Shown: one piece after another, positions 10,934 to 23,100 of the stretch
Position numbering within the stretch: the first letter of the stretch is position 1
Layout: each line of letters starts with the position of its first letter
Source of the DNA: Tetrastigma voinierianum
Taxonomy: Eukaryota > Streptophyta > Magnoliopsida > Vitales > Vitaceae
Reading direction: 5' to 3'
NCBI GenBank assembly: GCA_016808115.1
Contig: JAEQBH010001503.1
Span: 248,001 to 312,000, forward strand
DNA: 64,000 nt
Made by a program: the position numbers and the translations under genes
The notes under the pieces: generated by a model
What the model was told of the DNA's origin: nothing
Database searches by the model: none
What the model saw: only the letters and a program-made list of their open reading frames with translations

Positions 10934-12378
10934 ATGGCTCACCATCAGCACCACCACCACGACGGCGGCCGCCCTCATCCTCGCCACTGCTGCCGGAGCG
11001 AGCAGCTTTCTTGCTACTGCTGTTGTAGTAGTAGTAGTAGTTGCTGCCGCCTAGGCTTAGGCTTAGCGGCGGAGTCAACAACAGCGGGAGGGGACCCACT
11101 TGTTGAAGCCCTAGCTGCTCGACTGATTCAAGCTTCTCGGTCTCAGTCTCACCTCTACAAATCCCACATTTCCCACAACCCCCAATTCCAAACATCAAGC
11201 TTCCACCAGGACCAAACCCATGCTCTCCTCTCCTCTCTCCTCCGCCGCATCGACGCTCTCGAATCCTCTCTCCTCCGTTTCTCTTCCACTCCCTCTTCCT
11301 CTTCTTACTCGCTCCTCCGACATGCCGCCGCCCGTACTATTCAGACCCACTTCCGGGCCTTTCTTGTTCGCAGATCCAGGACCCTCGCCCATCTCAAACA
11401 CCTCGCCCTCATTAAGTCCGCTTTTAACTCTCTCAGATCATCCCTCTCTCACCACACCCATTTCGATTTTGAAGCTCTCTCTCACAAAGCCATGGATTTG
11501 CTTCTCAAGCTCGACTCCATTCAGGTATAACACCCGCCCTCCCTCCCTCCCTCCATGCATCCCCGTGTTGCTGTTTGATTTTCTTTTCAAACTGTGGGTT
11601 TTGGCTTTTACAGGATAATGATGCGATGATCAGGGATGGTAAAAGGTCCGTCACCCGAGAATTGGTTCAGTTCCTGGACTTCATCGATGGGGTTTCGGCG
11701 AGAAGACATCGACTTCGCAATAAACCATCCAGGAATACGAGAACTGGCCAAAATGCCAGCAAATCTAGGGTTTTGACGGGCAGGGTAGACTCAAATTGCC
11801 GCGATTCTGGTGCGGATCGGAGAGAGATGATGGAGAAACTGAGGGACAGAGTTGAAAAGATTCGCGGGTTTTCTAGGGTTTTGGAGAAGGGTGAGGAAGA
11901 CGTGGAACTTGAGGGATTTCAGCATCTCAGCGATGATGAAGAAAACCCCAGTATTTCTATTATCGAGAAGGGTAGAGTTTCAGAAGCTAGAAAAGGGATT
12001 TTGGTCAAAAGGAAAGAGCTTCAACCCAGAGTGAAGAAAAATGTGAGCTTTGCAAAGAATGGAAATTTATTTAGCGTTTCGGGCAGCACCCATGAACCAG
12101 TTTCAGCTGAGGATGATCCCGAGCTTGTGGAGAATCTTAGCGGAGAACTTCAAAAAGAGATTGGGGGTGATGATGATGATGATGATGGCGGAGACACTGA
12201 GAGCGGAGGATCTTCGCAGACCAGTGATATTGAAAGGAACCCCATAAGTTATCTGGGAACTGAAGATGGGCATGAAGTTGAGAATGGGAACTTTGTATTT
12301 TCAGCTCCCTTGCCTCTTAAGATGGAGTCTAGAACTGATTTGAGGAAGCAGATAAAGGGTATAAACATAATCACATAA
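10934..12378 (+). CDS. BAG8: BAG family molecular chaperone regulator 8-like protein (IQ plus BAG)
   Basis: Two exons, 10934-11524 and 11614-12378, join in phase (TTCAG|GTATAA donor, TTACAG acceptor) to give 451 residues. The N-terminus is rich in His, Cys and Ser. A calmodulin-binding IQ motif (ARTIQTHFRAFLVRRSR) lies at about residues 132-149, and the adjoining helices across the intron (LKHLALIKSAFNSLRSSL, then ELVQFLDFIDGV) form the plant BAG-like region. The C-terminal half is acidic and low in complexity, with a run of Asp from GAT repeats near 12167-12187. Plant BAG proteins of this IQ class act as Hsp70 or calmodulin-linked co-chaperones. The intron position and exon-2 start (DNDAMIRDGKRSVTRELVQF) are as I recall for BAG8 relatives; the assignment to BAG8 rather than another IQ-BAG is by recall. 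Confidence 0.8.
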
Positions 12379-13012
12379 AAGAGCCATCACATGGGGTTAG
12401 AGGATTGATTCAGTCCTAATTTGAATTTCTCTGATTGGAGGGTGGAAATCATCAGGTCTTTGGCTTTGTAATTTCCTTGTTTTGTTGTTTTAGAATTTGA
12501 TTCAGACTCCAGATAATTTTAACACCATGAAAGGAAGGAGGAAGCAATGAGGAGAGCTTCGTTTTTTGGCATCCTTTCGAGTAGGGGTAGGTCATGAAAG
12601 GTTTGTGCGAGTGTCCAATAACTGCAGCATGTCATGTCGATGACGAATTTATTGTAGAATCAAATGTTGACTGCCATCGAACTCTTTTATTCCAGAATCC
12701 AGAATGTTATTGCGAAGATTTTGATTATGTGAGTCACATGACATCATGATCTGAATCAAAAACTGAGTCATACATATACCAATTTAAAACCCGTTTCATT
12801 TGACTTGTCCGGTCCGGATATTACTAAATTTCTCTGTTCCGGCTGCATTTTAAAGGTGAAAAACAAAACCCACATCCTTCCATCAGTTAACAGACAACCC
12901 ATTCAACGAATTCTAACATGGACATGGACATTGACATTGAATTCCCCCATCTCTAAACAACCTCGCACACCAAAGGAACAATTTTTTTAGTAGCTTTTTC
13001 AGATTTTTTTTT
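12379..13012. other. BAG8-like 3' flank
   Basis: This probably contains the 3' UTR of the BAG8-like gene. No further coding signal is visible on either strand. Confidence 0.4.
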
Positions 13013-13105
13013 GTAATTACACTTGAAATAAACGATCCCGGGACTTGAACCTAGGAACTCCCTCCCTATGCCCTGTGTATGCTTAAAAGATTAAGTACTC
13101 TACTC
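13013..13105 (-). mobile_element. tRNA-derived SINE-like fragment
   Basis: On the minus strand GGTTCAAGTCC fits the RNA polymerase III B box (GGTTCRANNCC). It lies downstream of a weak A-box-like GTAGAGTACTTAATC. The head shares GGGCATAGGGAGGGAG-type spacing with a second copy near 46140-46225. An A-rich tail follows on the minus strand near 13005. It does not fold as a complete tRNA. Confidence 0.5.
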
Positions 13106-13850
13106 GTTTTGCATTTCCACCCTAGGATTCCAAATAATTTCCAAAAGAAAATTAACACCATCAGACAACAGTCAAAAAAACAAGGAAAGAATGAAAGAAA
13201 AGCCTTGACTTCCATCTGTTGACTCCTACAATACCAACTGATCCGCCTCATCCCTCTCTAAAGGGAGGTTTATACACAATCCATGGAAAAAATTGAGACC
13301 TCCAATAACATACTGAAACTGAAGTTTTTATGCTTGATTCTTAGAAAGAAACAGTGAATAAGAAAGAGCATTCTTTCACTCCCCACGTTGTTGTAATAAT
13401 ATGGAACAAAACAATATAAAAAGTTCAATACTTATTTCCACAGATCAATTGTAAGAGCAAAAAAATTTAGACACACAGATGAAATCCATAAGTCGTTTTC
13501 CCCCAGTGACTGTTGCAGCTGCATTATGTATATATACTATAAAATGCAGTTTACAAAGAGCTTTCAAATTTCACAGACCTGGAAACATAACATACAAAAA
13601 CTGTCACCTTTTATGCATTATTTTATAGTGAACTTCCAAAATGTCCTACCCCATCTCTTAAGATTATCTTTATCTGCCATATAATCAAAGAAAGCATATC
13701 ACATCCACTTCAACCTACTGATTCATTGTTTTGATGGGAACCAGGATCCTGTGTGTCAAAATGAAGCTCTGTTACATTCTATCCATCAAATCATTGTGAA
13801 ATACAAATTATTGTTATGTTCAGTTGTACCGAACAAAAAAACTTTATAAA

Positions 13851-14209
13851 TCATCTCTCTCTAGTGCTCCTCTCTGTCTTTGGAAATGATTTTTTAAAAT
13901 AGTCCATAAGAATTTTTGCCTCATCGGTCATATTTCCTGGAAGCTTATAAACAGTAGGAAAAAGATGGATATGTCAGCTCAATACTTTATCAGAAAAGAA
14001 CATCATGAAGAAAGAACTAGTTGAATTAATGAAAAGCATCTCATTAATCTAAAATTAATCCTCATAATATGGAAATGCATCGGAAAAGCTCTAACCAGTA
14101 TAATGACATACAAAAATTTACTGGATAATAAATGGTGAACTTAAACCCATTCTAAAACAACTGCCTCAAGTAAACAAATATCAGATCCTGATACGTCCAT
14201 CACCTTCTC
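13851..14209 (-). CDS. Possible two 3' exons of an unrecognised minus-strand gene
   Basis: Exon A (14147-14209) follows a strong pyrimidine tract and CAG, is open only in phase 0 (EKVMDVSGSDICLLEAVVLEW) and ends at GG|GTTTAAG. Exon B (13851-13943) joins in the same phase after TTTATAAG (LPGNMTDEAKILMDYFKK and then SFPKTERSTRER) and ends at TGA. The phase agreement and the two splice acceptors support a real transcript end. I do not recognise the protein, and no upstream exon is visible between 14210 and the FRS gene at 17246. The 5' part may have been displaced by the repeats at 14.8-16.8 kb, or these may be alternative 3' exons of the FRS gene. Confidence 0.3.
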
Positions 14210-16800
14210 CTGAAATGGAAAGAAAGATGCCAAACACAGAGGGAAACAAAGCAAACTAATTGTGCAGCTGCAAATAACTTTTGATGCACAGTGACCAAGA
14301 ATTTTTTATAGGTAAAAAGGTATTGTTTTAGAAAAATATACACAATGTATACTTGTTTAGACCCTGTGGTTCTCTTTGTATACTCCATGTATACATTTGG
14401 GCTACCTAGTTGGCTCCCTTGCTGTTTTTCAATGGCAAAGTTTCTTTCTTACCTATCAAAAAAAAAAAAGTATAAACAATCTATCTAAAGCAACAAAAAT
14501 ACCTATCAGAAAAAATATACAATAACAAACCCAAAGGTGCAAATAAACAAAGATTAGCAGACACAACCATTGGGGAGCCTAACCAATCCACAAAGTCCAA
14601 AAATGACCAAGACTCATCCCCACTATATGTTGACTAAAAATATAGACGGAAAGAGCCCAGATTGGATAAACATAATCTAGGACATGGTAGACAAGAAATG
14701 AGCACATAAACCTATCAAAAGAGCTTCCATATATTTTTAAAACAATCCTCCCCTATTTCTTCTTGTGAATTACACTATCTCCAGAAAATCATATGAGAAA
14801 AATGCACTCCAAGGTATCGATATAAAAATTTGCATAGTTGGTGAGCAACGAGAATAGAGATATAATGCAGCATGTTTGTAACCTTTTTGAATTATCACAC
14901 TTATTAGTTTATTACATGTTTGGGAACAATAAAGAAATCAAATGTATTTTATATAATTTAAGTGCTAAGGGTAAAATGGTAATTATCAAATTAGGACTTA
15001 AATGTAAAAAGCAAGAAAGATTATGCACTTGTAGGAATTTAGATAAATTCATTTTGCAAATAGATGGGAGTTAGAGAAGGACCCGAATAGCAAAAATGGA
15101 CATTTGAATCGTAAGGATAAGACCCGAACATGGTCTTAAGAAATCATTTTAGCTTTGAGGTTTTAGGGCATTAGGATGGGAGAAAGAGAGAAGAAGAAGG
15201 AGAAAGAAGAGAAAAAGAAGAAGAAGAAAATCGGTTTGGAACTTTTGTTTGGAACATCTCTTTTATTTGAATCTTTACTTTTGGTATGGAAAGTAGCAGA
15301 CTTATGTATGATTTGTTGGTTAGGAAGCTAGCTCTTTCTTTGTCTACGTTTGGGTTAGAAACTACTCTTATTAGTGAGTATTTGGTTGGTTCGAGTCAAT
15401 TTTGGTTGGTTTTGAGTTAGTTTAGTTTGGTTGGAGATTTTAATTAAATAGTAGCGGCCATTTGCAAAAATCTAGGTGAGTCTGGAGTCTTGAAAGTTCA
15501 ATTTTAGGTGCTAAACTCAGTCCCAGTGAGAGGGATGTTAAATCTATAGGTACTTTGAAGTGGTTTTAAGGTCAGGATGATGTTAAGTACCTTCTGAGTT
15601 GGGTTAGGTCTTTCGATGTTGTTTTAGCCACAGGGATGATGAATCTGAGTCTTGAAAGTTGAGTCACAAGTCTTGAAAGTTGTGTAGGTCAAGTACCAAT
15701 CATAGGCTCCTATTTAATTGCTTATGTTCTTCGTTAATTCGAATAAAAGGGTCAAGGTATATGTATAAAGTTATATGAAAGAAATGCTTTGCCTTATAGA
15801 GTAAATTCGGGAAAACATTGTTTCTTGCCTATGCTAATATAGTTAAGAACGATACCAAAACAACCACATATAATTGTATATATAAGATCAAATAGCAAAT
15901 GATCAAAGCGTTTGTTAAGATCAGAGCAACACTCTTGCATTGTCTTTAACGATACCTCTATTCGTGAATGAATATCTCTGTTTAGTCTGATGATCTCCTG
16001 CGTTATTGCTCTGACCTTTTACTATTCGTAGACATCTCTCCTTGGTCAAATGACACTCACGCATTATTCGCATAACCTGCGACTATGTAGGTAGACCATC
16101 TCGTGATGTATATCATTACATTGGTGTATCATCTGATATCTGCGTCCACTATGTTATGTTATTCTTTAATTATCTGACCCAACGTTTGAAAAGTATTTGA
16201 ATAAAATAGTCGTATTCTAAATAAGAATATAGATAATGTAAACAAATAAGAAAGCATAAATGTCAGTTGTCTACTTTATTATAATGTGTTATCAGATACC
16301 TTTTATGCAAATCTGTGAACTCTACAGTCGAAACGTTATAAGAAGCCCCATCACTATATAGAAAAGCTATTTATAAGTCTATCTCATTACAAGACTCTAA
16401 CATATACATTATGTTATATGTATCCGATAATAGTGGACCATAGTGATAAATGTTGTTATCTGTTCCTTAGTATAGAGGCTTAGCGCGGGTGTTCGTTATT
16501 CATGTCTTGAAAGGACATCGTGGTATTCGCATTTGTAATATGTGATATGAGTACTAATGTAGGTTTTGATTTTTGGTTTTGGAATGTAAATGTAAAAGTT
16601 TTTTTTGTAATAGTGGAATTTGTTTATGTACAAGTAAATGGGACTCAGGAATATGTACAGGATAGTTTAAACACCATCAGTGATTAATAAGTTTATTCGT
16701 TATGAAATTATATATATGAAATGGAGCCCTTCAATATCGACAAGGTTAAAGTATCGATCTGTAAAAGCCTCTCTTCGCCTAGACAGGTAGGCGACATATT
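14210..16800. repeat. AT-rich repeat-derived spacer
   Basis: No coding exon is convincing. A poly-A tail after CTTACCTATC (about 14451-14471) marks a SINE or LINE 3' end on the plus strand. About 14830-16760 has an LTR-like texture: a purine run of GAA repeats at about 15180-15235, and tandem phrases such as GTCTTGAAAGTT at about 15490, 15649 and 15672. A similar arrangement, with a GAA run, is seen at 21.0-21.8 kb. It may be a solo-LTR remnant. Confidence 0.4.
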
Positions 16801-17245
16801 TTCTTTAACTCAACTACATAAGAGAGGATGAAAAAACTTAGAAAACAAATTAATAAAAGGGAAAAAATTTATGTTACTAAAAAACTTGAACTAAACAAAG
16901 CACATCATGGACAAAGTCTCAGGCTCACCAATACTTCTTCTTTGCTTTTTCTCTTTCTTCTTTTCCTTTTTTTTAAACAGAGAAGCAAACCTAAGAACCC
17001 ACTCACTTATCACCCTGAGAAAGAATCAAAACGCTCAGAGAGAATTAACAAAGCAACTCCTCTTCAGAACTATGATGAACCTCAATCCTAACAACCTTTT
17101 ACATATTAAAACAGTAAAACATGAATATAAAGAGACTACACTACCTACAAATATATATCCATCTTAAAATTCAGCAGAGCCTTATCTGAACTATTTCAGC
17201 TCAGCCAATGTTTGTTTTTCAACAGATGCCGAAAGAGAAAAACCC

Positions 17246-19751
17246 TTATTTTGGAGGAATTTTGTCTCCGATCTCACATGGACTGTCTGTGCACACAAAG
17301 CTCTCTTTCTGATGGCCCTACAAAAGAAAAATGGATGCATGACTGACAAAAACAGATGCTGAAATTCTAAAATAAATCTGCTGATATTGAATAAATACTT
17401 ACCAAGGTAGGCCCTGAATCCTTCAACCACAAGCAAGTATGACTATTATGTCCTGGGCACTTACAGTTAGTGCATAACATAGTTCTTGTAGATGATAGTT
17501 CCGGCACATATTTGGATATATCATTATCTGTAGAAGATCCTCTTGATTTAGTTTTCTTGGGATTGAGGGGAGCGATCAGTACCGATGTACTATCTACCTG
17601 ACTCTCAATTAGGTTGGTATCATCCTGGTAGCTTGTGCTGGTTATGTTTTCGAGTTTTGCGGTACTCATGGCATTGTTCTTGGCACTAATAATTTTTATC
17701 CTAGCCTCTCTTAAGGCACTCAATGCCACCTTAAAACTATGGTCAGATGCCATACCTTCCTCTGCACATTTGATGGCTTCTTGGTACAAAACATTGTATT
17801 GTGAATTCTTGCCTTTTTGACAAATACCTTGCATCTCCACACAGGGCATTACATCTAACGTAGCCTCATCCTTGGCATGTCTTGTCCATCGTTTTAATAT
17901 AAAATGTGGTGGAAGCATAAAAATGTTTGTTGCTTTGAATACTGCAAGCAAGTGTCTGCAAAGGATCCCTTCAAACTCAAACATCTTGCAGCTACAACTA
18001 CCCATTTGTTTGGAAACATTAAGAGCAACAAAGTACACTTTATGTTCTTCATCGAATCTTGCCACCTCATATGTGTGGCTTCCTTCATCAGCTCCAGTTA
18101 ATTTCACAGCAAGCACAAGAGACTCAAAAAGTTCATTCTGGAATATCGTGAACATCTTTCTTGTGTAAACTTCAGCAGCTTGTTTTTCCATTGGCAGTGG
18201 TGTCTTTAGAACTGGTTTTGTGTAAAATGTTTCAAACTCTGCCCTTGCTTCTTTTTCATAACGATCATCCAATGCTTTCTCATATTTCTCCGCAAAATCT
18301 TGTAACGTCGTTCTTGCATTGACATAGCCATCAAAAAGAGAATTCACGTTCCCACTTCTTTGGGTAGCATACATTCCTGCAAAGAATCTGTCCCTGATGT
18401 ATATAGGCACCCACTCCTTTCGATCAAAATATAGCGATTGAAGCCACTCATTTCCTCTGAGATTGTACTTGTCCAGGAGTAATTCCCAAGCAGATGCAAA
18501 TTCTTCAGATGTCTCACTCTTATTAATGCATTTATCAAACTCCAGTTGAAATGTCTTTGGTAGTGCACCATACACATGCCCCATTTCCTTTGGCGTTTTG
18601 CTCATGATGTGCCACTTGCAATATTGGTGATTTGATTCTGGGAAAACCCGTTGCACTGCCCTACTGATTGCTGAATCATAGTCAGTTATAATTAAGCCTG
18701 GTTGCCGTCCAGACATTGATTCAAGCCAAGTTGTGAACAGCCAAATGAATGTGGATTCTGTCTCATCTGCAAGCAGTGCACAGCCAAATAATACTGACTG
18801 TTTATGATGATTCAATCCAGTAAAAGGCGCAAATGGCATTTTATACTGATTCACTTGGTAAGATGTATCAAAGGCTACGACATCAGAGAAACAATTGTAA
18901 GCAATTCTAGACCTTGTGTCAACCCAAAAAACACTACTTAGCCGATCTTCTTCATCAACCTGTATTGCATAAAAAAATGCAGGATCACTCACTTGCATAA
19001 TCTTGAAAAACCCCAAGAGACCTTGAGCATCTATGCCAAAGGTGCTTAGCCTTCCTCTTCCAACATAATTAATGTGATCTTGTTGAGGGAACGCCATCTT
19101 TTCAAAACTGTCACAATCACCAGTCAAAGTGTTCAATGTAGGGCTCGCATCCATGGCAGGTGAACTGATAGAGTTAACCGAACCTTCTTTTGGATCATAT
19201 TCCTGCTTATGTGATCGAAGAAAATGCCGCATTGCTGGAGTCACTAATTCATGATTATGATTCTTCTCCAACTTTGCTATGTACCATTTGCCATTATCTC
19301 TTCGCCTAACAGTCATCAATGCCTTGCAACCTTCCCTTGTAATCGGCCGAGCACGCCTCTTCTTTGTAGCATCACCTGTCTCCATCTTTGTGCGCTTCTC
19401 TCGGCGAAAGCCTTCCTTTGAACAACAAAACTCTCGAGAAATAATAGAGTTATCTTTCTTCGAGCGGTAATAGGAATTCACACGAATGCTAAACCCTGTT
19501 TGCTTAGCATAAGCATTGTAAAAATTTCTAGCATCTTCTTCGGAAGTAAACTCCATATCCAGGGTTGGTTCTATAACTCCGCCTACTAGATATTGAGAAC
19601 TGTCTAGACTTGTGGAAGCATCCTTATGTGCATCATCCAAAACTATGGGAGCTTCAACATCTTCCACAACACAACATTCATCACCCTCGTCTTCCAATGT
19701 CACATAAGAGTCCATAAGCTCTTTTGATCCACTTGAAGGTTCCACTTCCAT
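17246..19751 (-). CDS. FAR1-related sequence (FRS) family protein
   Basis: Exon 1 runs from the ATG at 19751 to 17403 (783 codons) and ends at a consensus donor, TTG|GTAAGT. The acceptor TTTTGTAG before 17317 allows a second exon of 23 codons ending at TAA (17246-17248), giving 806 residues. Reading through the donor would give 794. Domains: FAR1 DNA-binding (WRKY-GCM1-like) at about 76-170 with NHNHEL; MULE transposase-derived core at about 290-386 with FDTSY (D295) and ITDYDS (D357); SWIM zinc finger CSC...CRH at 586-600; and a C-terminal CX2CX4HX4C knuckle at 760-773. Relatives FHY3 and FAR1 are nuclear transcription regulators in far-red light signalling. The exact FRS subgroup is not certain from memory. 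Confidence 0.92.
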
Positions 19752-20328
19752 GTTTCTGTGTTAATCCTGTGCATACCAAATTATAAATGGGGCTAGTTTC
19801 TTCAAATGGTTGAAACTCAATTTAACAAACACTTTCAATGCATTTTACAAATGCCAACTCCATTTTCATGCTGCACCACCAAGTTTAGTGACACTTGCAA
19901 ATATTTTTATGTCCCCATTTCCATGTCCGACTTCAAATGCCACGCTAAACGTCAATTTTCACCTGATTATCATCATATTCACTGATGATGAGTACTGACA
20001 GAAGAAATCGGTTAAAACAAAATTTCCATTACTTAGAGATGGGAGAAATCATGGAAAAAACACCGAGCTTGTTAAATCATTTCAACTAAAAAGAAGAATC
20101 CACTTCATTCTCATTCTGATTACATGAGAGGCCGTTAATGAACTCGTTACAAGAGACGATCAATGTGGCCCAAGAAAAAAAAAACCATGATGGTAACAAA
20201 AATCTAAAATTTATTGATGATAAACAGACAGCAAGATAAAATTGTGAAAGAGGGGAAAATACAAAAACTTTTGCACATGGGAGAAGAGGTATTGAGAGAT
20301 GGAAGAACGGTTGAGTAGAGCGGTCACC

Positions 20329-20460
20329 TTGAAACTGGTAGGCCAGACTCCAGAGAGAGAGAGCGCCGAGGACGGAAACGATGAGGAGACACCAAGAATC
20401 GTCTCCTGGCCTTGTCTATGGTAGATAGAAACTGCGGGTGACAAACATCAGCCGTCGAAT
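20329..20460 (-). other. Probable non-coding leader exon of the FRS gene
   Basis: The FRS start codon follows a good acceptor (TGCACAG near 19769), which implies a 5' UTR intron. Upstream on the minus strand, a pyrimidine-rich stretch with CTCTCTCTCTC ends in TTTCAAG|GTGACC near 20329. This fits a leader exon with an intron of about 560 bp. The extent is an estimate. The short reading frame within it lacks a meaningful product. Confidence 0.45.
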
Positions 20461-20655
20461 TGTTTTCCTCGGGAAAATCCAACGGCTAGAATTTTGGGTT
20501 TGTAGGCTGCATTTATGCTATGCAAGAATTATGTTTGGTTAGTAGTTTTTTTTTTTTTTTTTTTTGGTTTAGGGCTGTTAGTACCCTAAACCCGTGAATG
20601 GATAGCATTTATCCTACGTGTACTATATGCCTTCATTCTCTTCCATCTCAACTGA

Positions 20656-20661
20656 CACGTG
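20656..20661. promoter_or_regulatory. G-box (CACGTG) upstream of the FRS gene
   Basis: TGACACGTGGAT contains a perfect G-box about 200 bp upstream of the inferred leader exon. G-boxes bind bZIP and bHLH factors, including light-signalling ones. Function here is inferred from sequence and position only. Confidence 0.4.
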
Positions 20662-20699
20662 GATTCTATCTCAGCCTTTAAAGCCCAGTCCCTTTTTAA

Positions 20700-22140
20700 A
20701 AAAAATAATAATATTGATTAAAAATAGTCATACATCTAAATAATCAAATTCATTATAACCAAATCACATCAAATTTAATAGGGTAATGAATCGTCTACAT
20801 ATATGATATAATAGATTAACAAACATAAATAATTCCTTTAAAGTCTATATATTTAATATTATTATAATAACTATAGTATTTATGATCTATGTAAACCGCT
20901 CATACACAAATGACAATTGTAAGAAAAAGAATAAAACATCGTATCAAAACAACACAACCACACACTATAACAGAGCATTGATGAGATCGTAAAAAAAAAA
21001 TAAACAAACGAAACTCCTATTTGTATAGAATAATCACTTTATTGATAAATAACATTATATAAAAATATGTGAATGGTGATTTCATGACTACAAAATTACC
21101 CCTCATTACTTAAAAAAAAAGGGTACTAGAGAAACTAAAAGACAAAATTATGTTAGGGTTTTTGTGAATATAATATATTTTTAAGTGTAATACATGTATT
21201 TTGAAATATCTGCTGCTTGATTTACCGGACGTATTTAGGGTATAATAGAAGAAGTATGTTTATCAGAATAAAATAAAGATAAAAAAATAGCGAAGCTTAG
21301 AATTAATAAGTTAAAGGGGTAAAAATTAATATTTTACCAGTGTAATGACCAAGGGTTATAATTTAATAAGTTCGCTATCTTAAAGTAGGAATATCATCCA
21401 AAGTTAAATTAAGAATTATAGAGAGTTTGAGGACCCAAGAGTAATAAAAGAAATATATTATAAAAATAAATAAGAATATGATACTGGAATAGTGATGGAT
21501 TAAAGGAAGCTAGTAGAGAGAGAAGTTCTGTTTGTTTCAGTAGTCGAGATCTTCCAAAGGGATAAAAAATGAAATAAGGGAATAAGATCGAATAAGGATA
21601 AAGTAGAAATAAATGTCTCTCATTTGAGTGCTTGAGAAGAGAGGAAAAACGGATAAGAGAGAAGAGAAGATAAAGGAAGAAGAAGAAGAAGAAGAAGAAG
21701 AAGATAAAAGAAAAAAAGAAATAAGAAAAAGAAAAAAAGAAGATCGCGTGTATAGTTCAATAAGAATTTATTTATGTGTGTAAGTATGAAATTTGAGTAT
21801 GGAGCTACTGAATATTTATAAATATGATTATCCATGGAATTGAGTATGGTTTTGTATGGAACTTGTTAAGTTCGCGGTATGGGCAATATCGATGTTTGTC
21901 TGATAGTATGGGACTTTAACAGTTTTGGGTATAGAAAGTATAGATCTGTGGTTTGAAACATATCTTTGTGTATGGTTTGGGTTTGGAAAGCTCTACAAAC
22001 TTCATTCTTGTTAGGGTTACAGATTAGAAGAGAAGAAACACAAGGCTCACATATATGTGTGTTTTAAGGAAGGGTCTAGTTACGAGTTGAACGAAAATTT
22101 ACTATTTTTGATACATCACGATGGCCCGGACCTTAGAACG
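20700..22140. repeat. AT-rich repeat spacer with GAA microsatellite
   Basis: It contains no gene. A GAA repeat lies at about 21678-21702 in a longer purine-rich stretch (21630-21745), which accounts for the Leu/Phe-rich antisense frame there. The texture resembles the block at 14.8-15.3 kb and may be LTR-derived. Confidence 0.45.
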
Positions 22141-23100
22141 GGTTTGGGTGAAATAAAGGGAATTTTGCGGTAAGTCATATGATAAATTGTATCCACATCG
22201 ATGAACTTGATGTTAGAACTTTTAATTCTCGGTCGGGCCTCTATCTCATTGAGTTATATAAAGTGCTCTTCAGGAGTCGACTGTATCTGCCGTCACCCGT
22301 AGAGGTCGACGAGGAGGTTAAGCGCATGCCTCGTCTGTAGGAGCCGGTGGTCGACTGTGGGCGCGTCCCATAGAGAACCTGAGTGTGAAGTGACTTGGCG
22401 AAAGTCGGATCGGCCGGTTCGAGTTAACTATTATGACCTCAACGAATGTCGTAGCTCTTACGTCGAACTCAGGTCGGTGTTCCTTAAACTCTATCAAATC
22501 CCGACAATCAAATCCATTATCTTATGCGAGGAGGATATTGGGTGTCGGACCAGGTGTTAATGGTGACGAGGTCGGGTCGGGTCGGCCGATTCGAATTGAT
22601 TTCGTCACGGGTTTGACTGCGGTATGACCTCGAGCGGAAGTGCATGCAAGCTTAGCCCCGTCCATTTCCGTTTAGTGTTAAACTACATCGCGTTGAGTCA
22701 GAATCACATTCATATGCTAAGGGGAGGATATCAGGTGTCGGTGATGTGTTAAGAGCAGCTCGGCCGAATTGACTCGAACTGGCGGTTGGTCGTGGTGGTT
22801 ATTCGTCTGACCTCACGGCTTGAAGGTCATAACTCAGCCGTCAGAACTCAGATTTGGGTAACATTCTGGAGTCTATACGACCCATTGAGTCGAATCATTC
22901 ATCTATACAGCGGAAGCATAAGCGGTCAACCAGACCGAGGTGTTAGACCAACTCAGCAGTCGGTCGGCAGCGAGTTCGGGATTTGGCCAGAGTATGACCT
23001 CGGCTGAAAGGTAAGCCAACACCCCAGTAGAAACTCTATAGTTCGGGTGTTCTTGGACTCTATGGAAAGATCATTGAGTTTATAATCTAAACATATGCTA
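22140..23100. repeat. Degenerate repeat block with TGTTCTTGGACTCTATG motif
   Basis: Phrases such as TATGACCTC and GGTGTTCTTGGACTCTATGG recur with variation near 22430-22490, 22850-22880 and 22990-23065. The same motif occurs in reverse orientation near 4200-4260 and 4410-4470. I read this as internally duplicated LTR sequence of a gypsy-like or non-autonomous family. No open domain is present. Confidence 0.45.

Noticed and set aside
10815..11198. 127-codon minus-strand frame opposite the BAG8 exon 1
   Set aside because: It lies antisense to a well-supported coding exon and its Gly/Glu/Ser-rich composition mirrors the sense codons.
13013..13105. A tRNA gene on the minus strand
   Set aside because: The B box is good, but there is no acceptor stem pairing or anticodon arm, so a SINE remnant fits better.
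16828..17167. Two overlapping plus-strand frames of 86-87 codons downstream of the FRS gene
   Set aside because: No family resemblance, low complexity (poly-Phe/Leu), and they probably lie in the antisense of the FRS 3' UTR.
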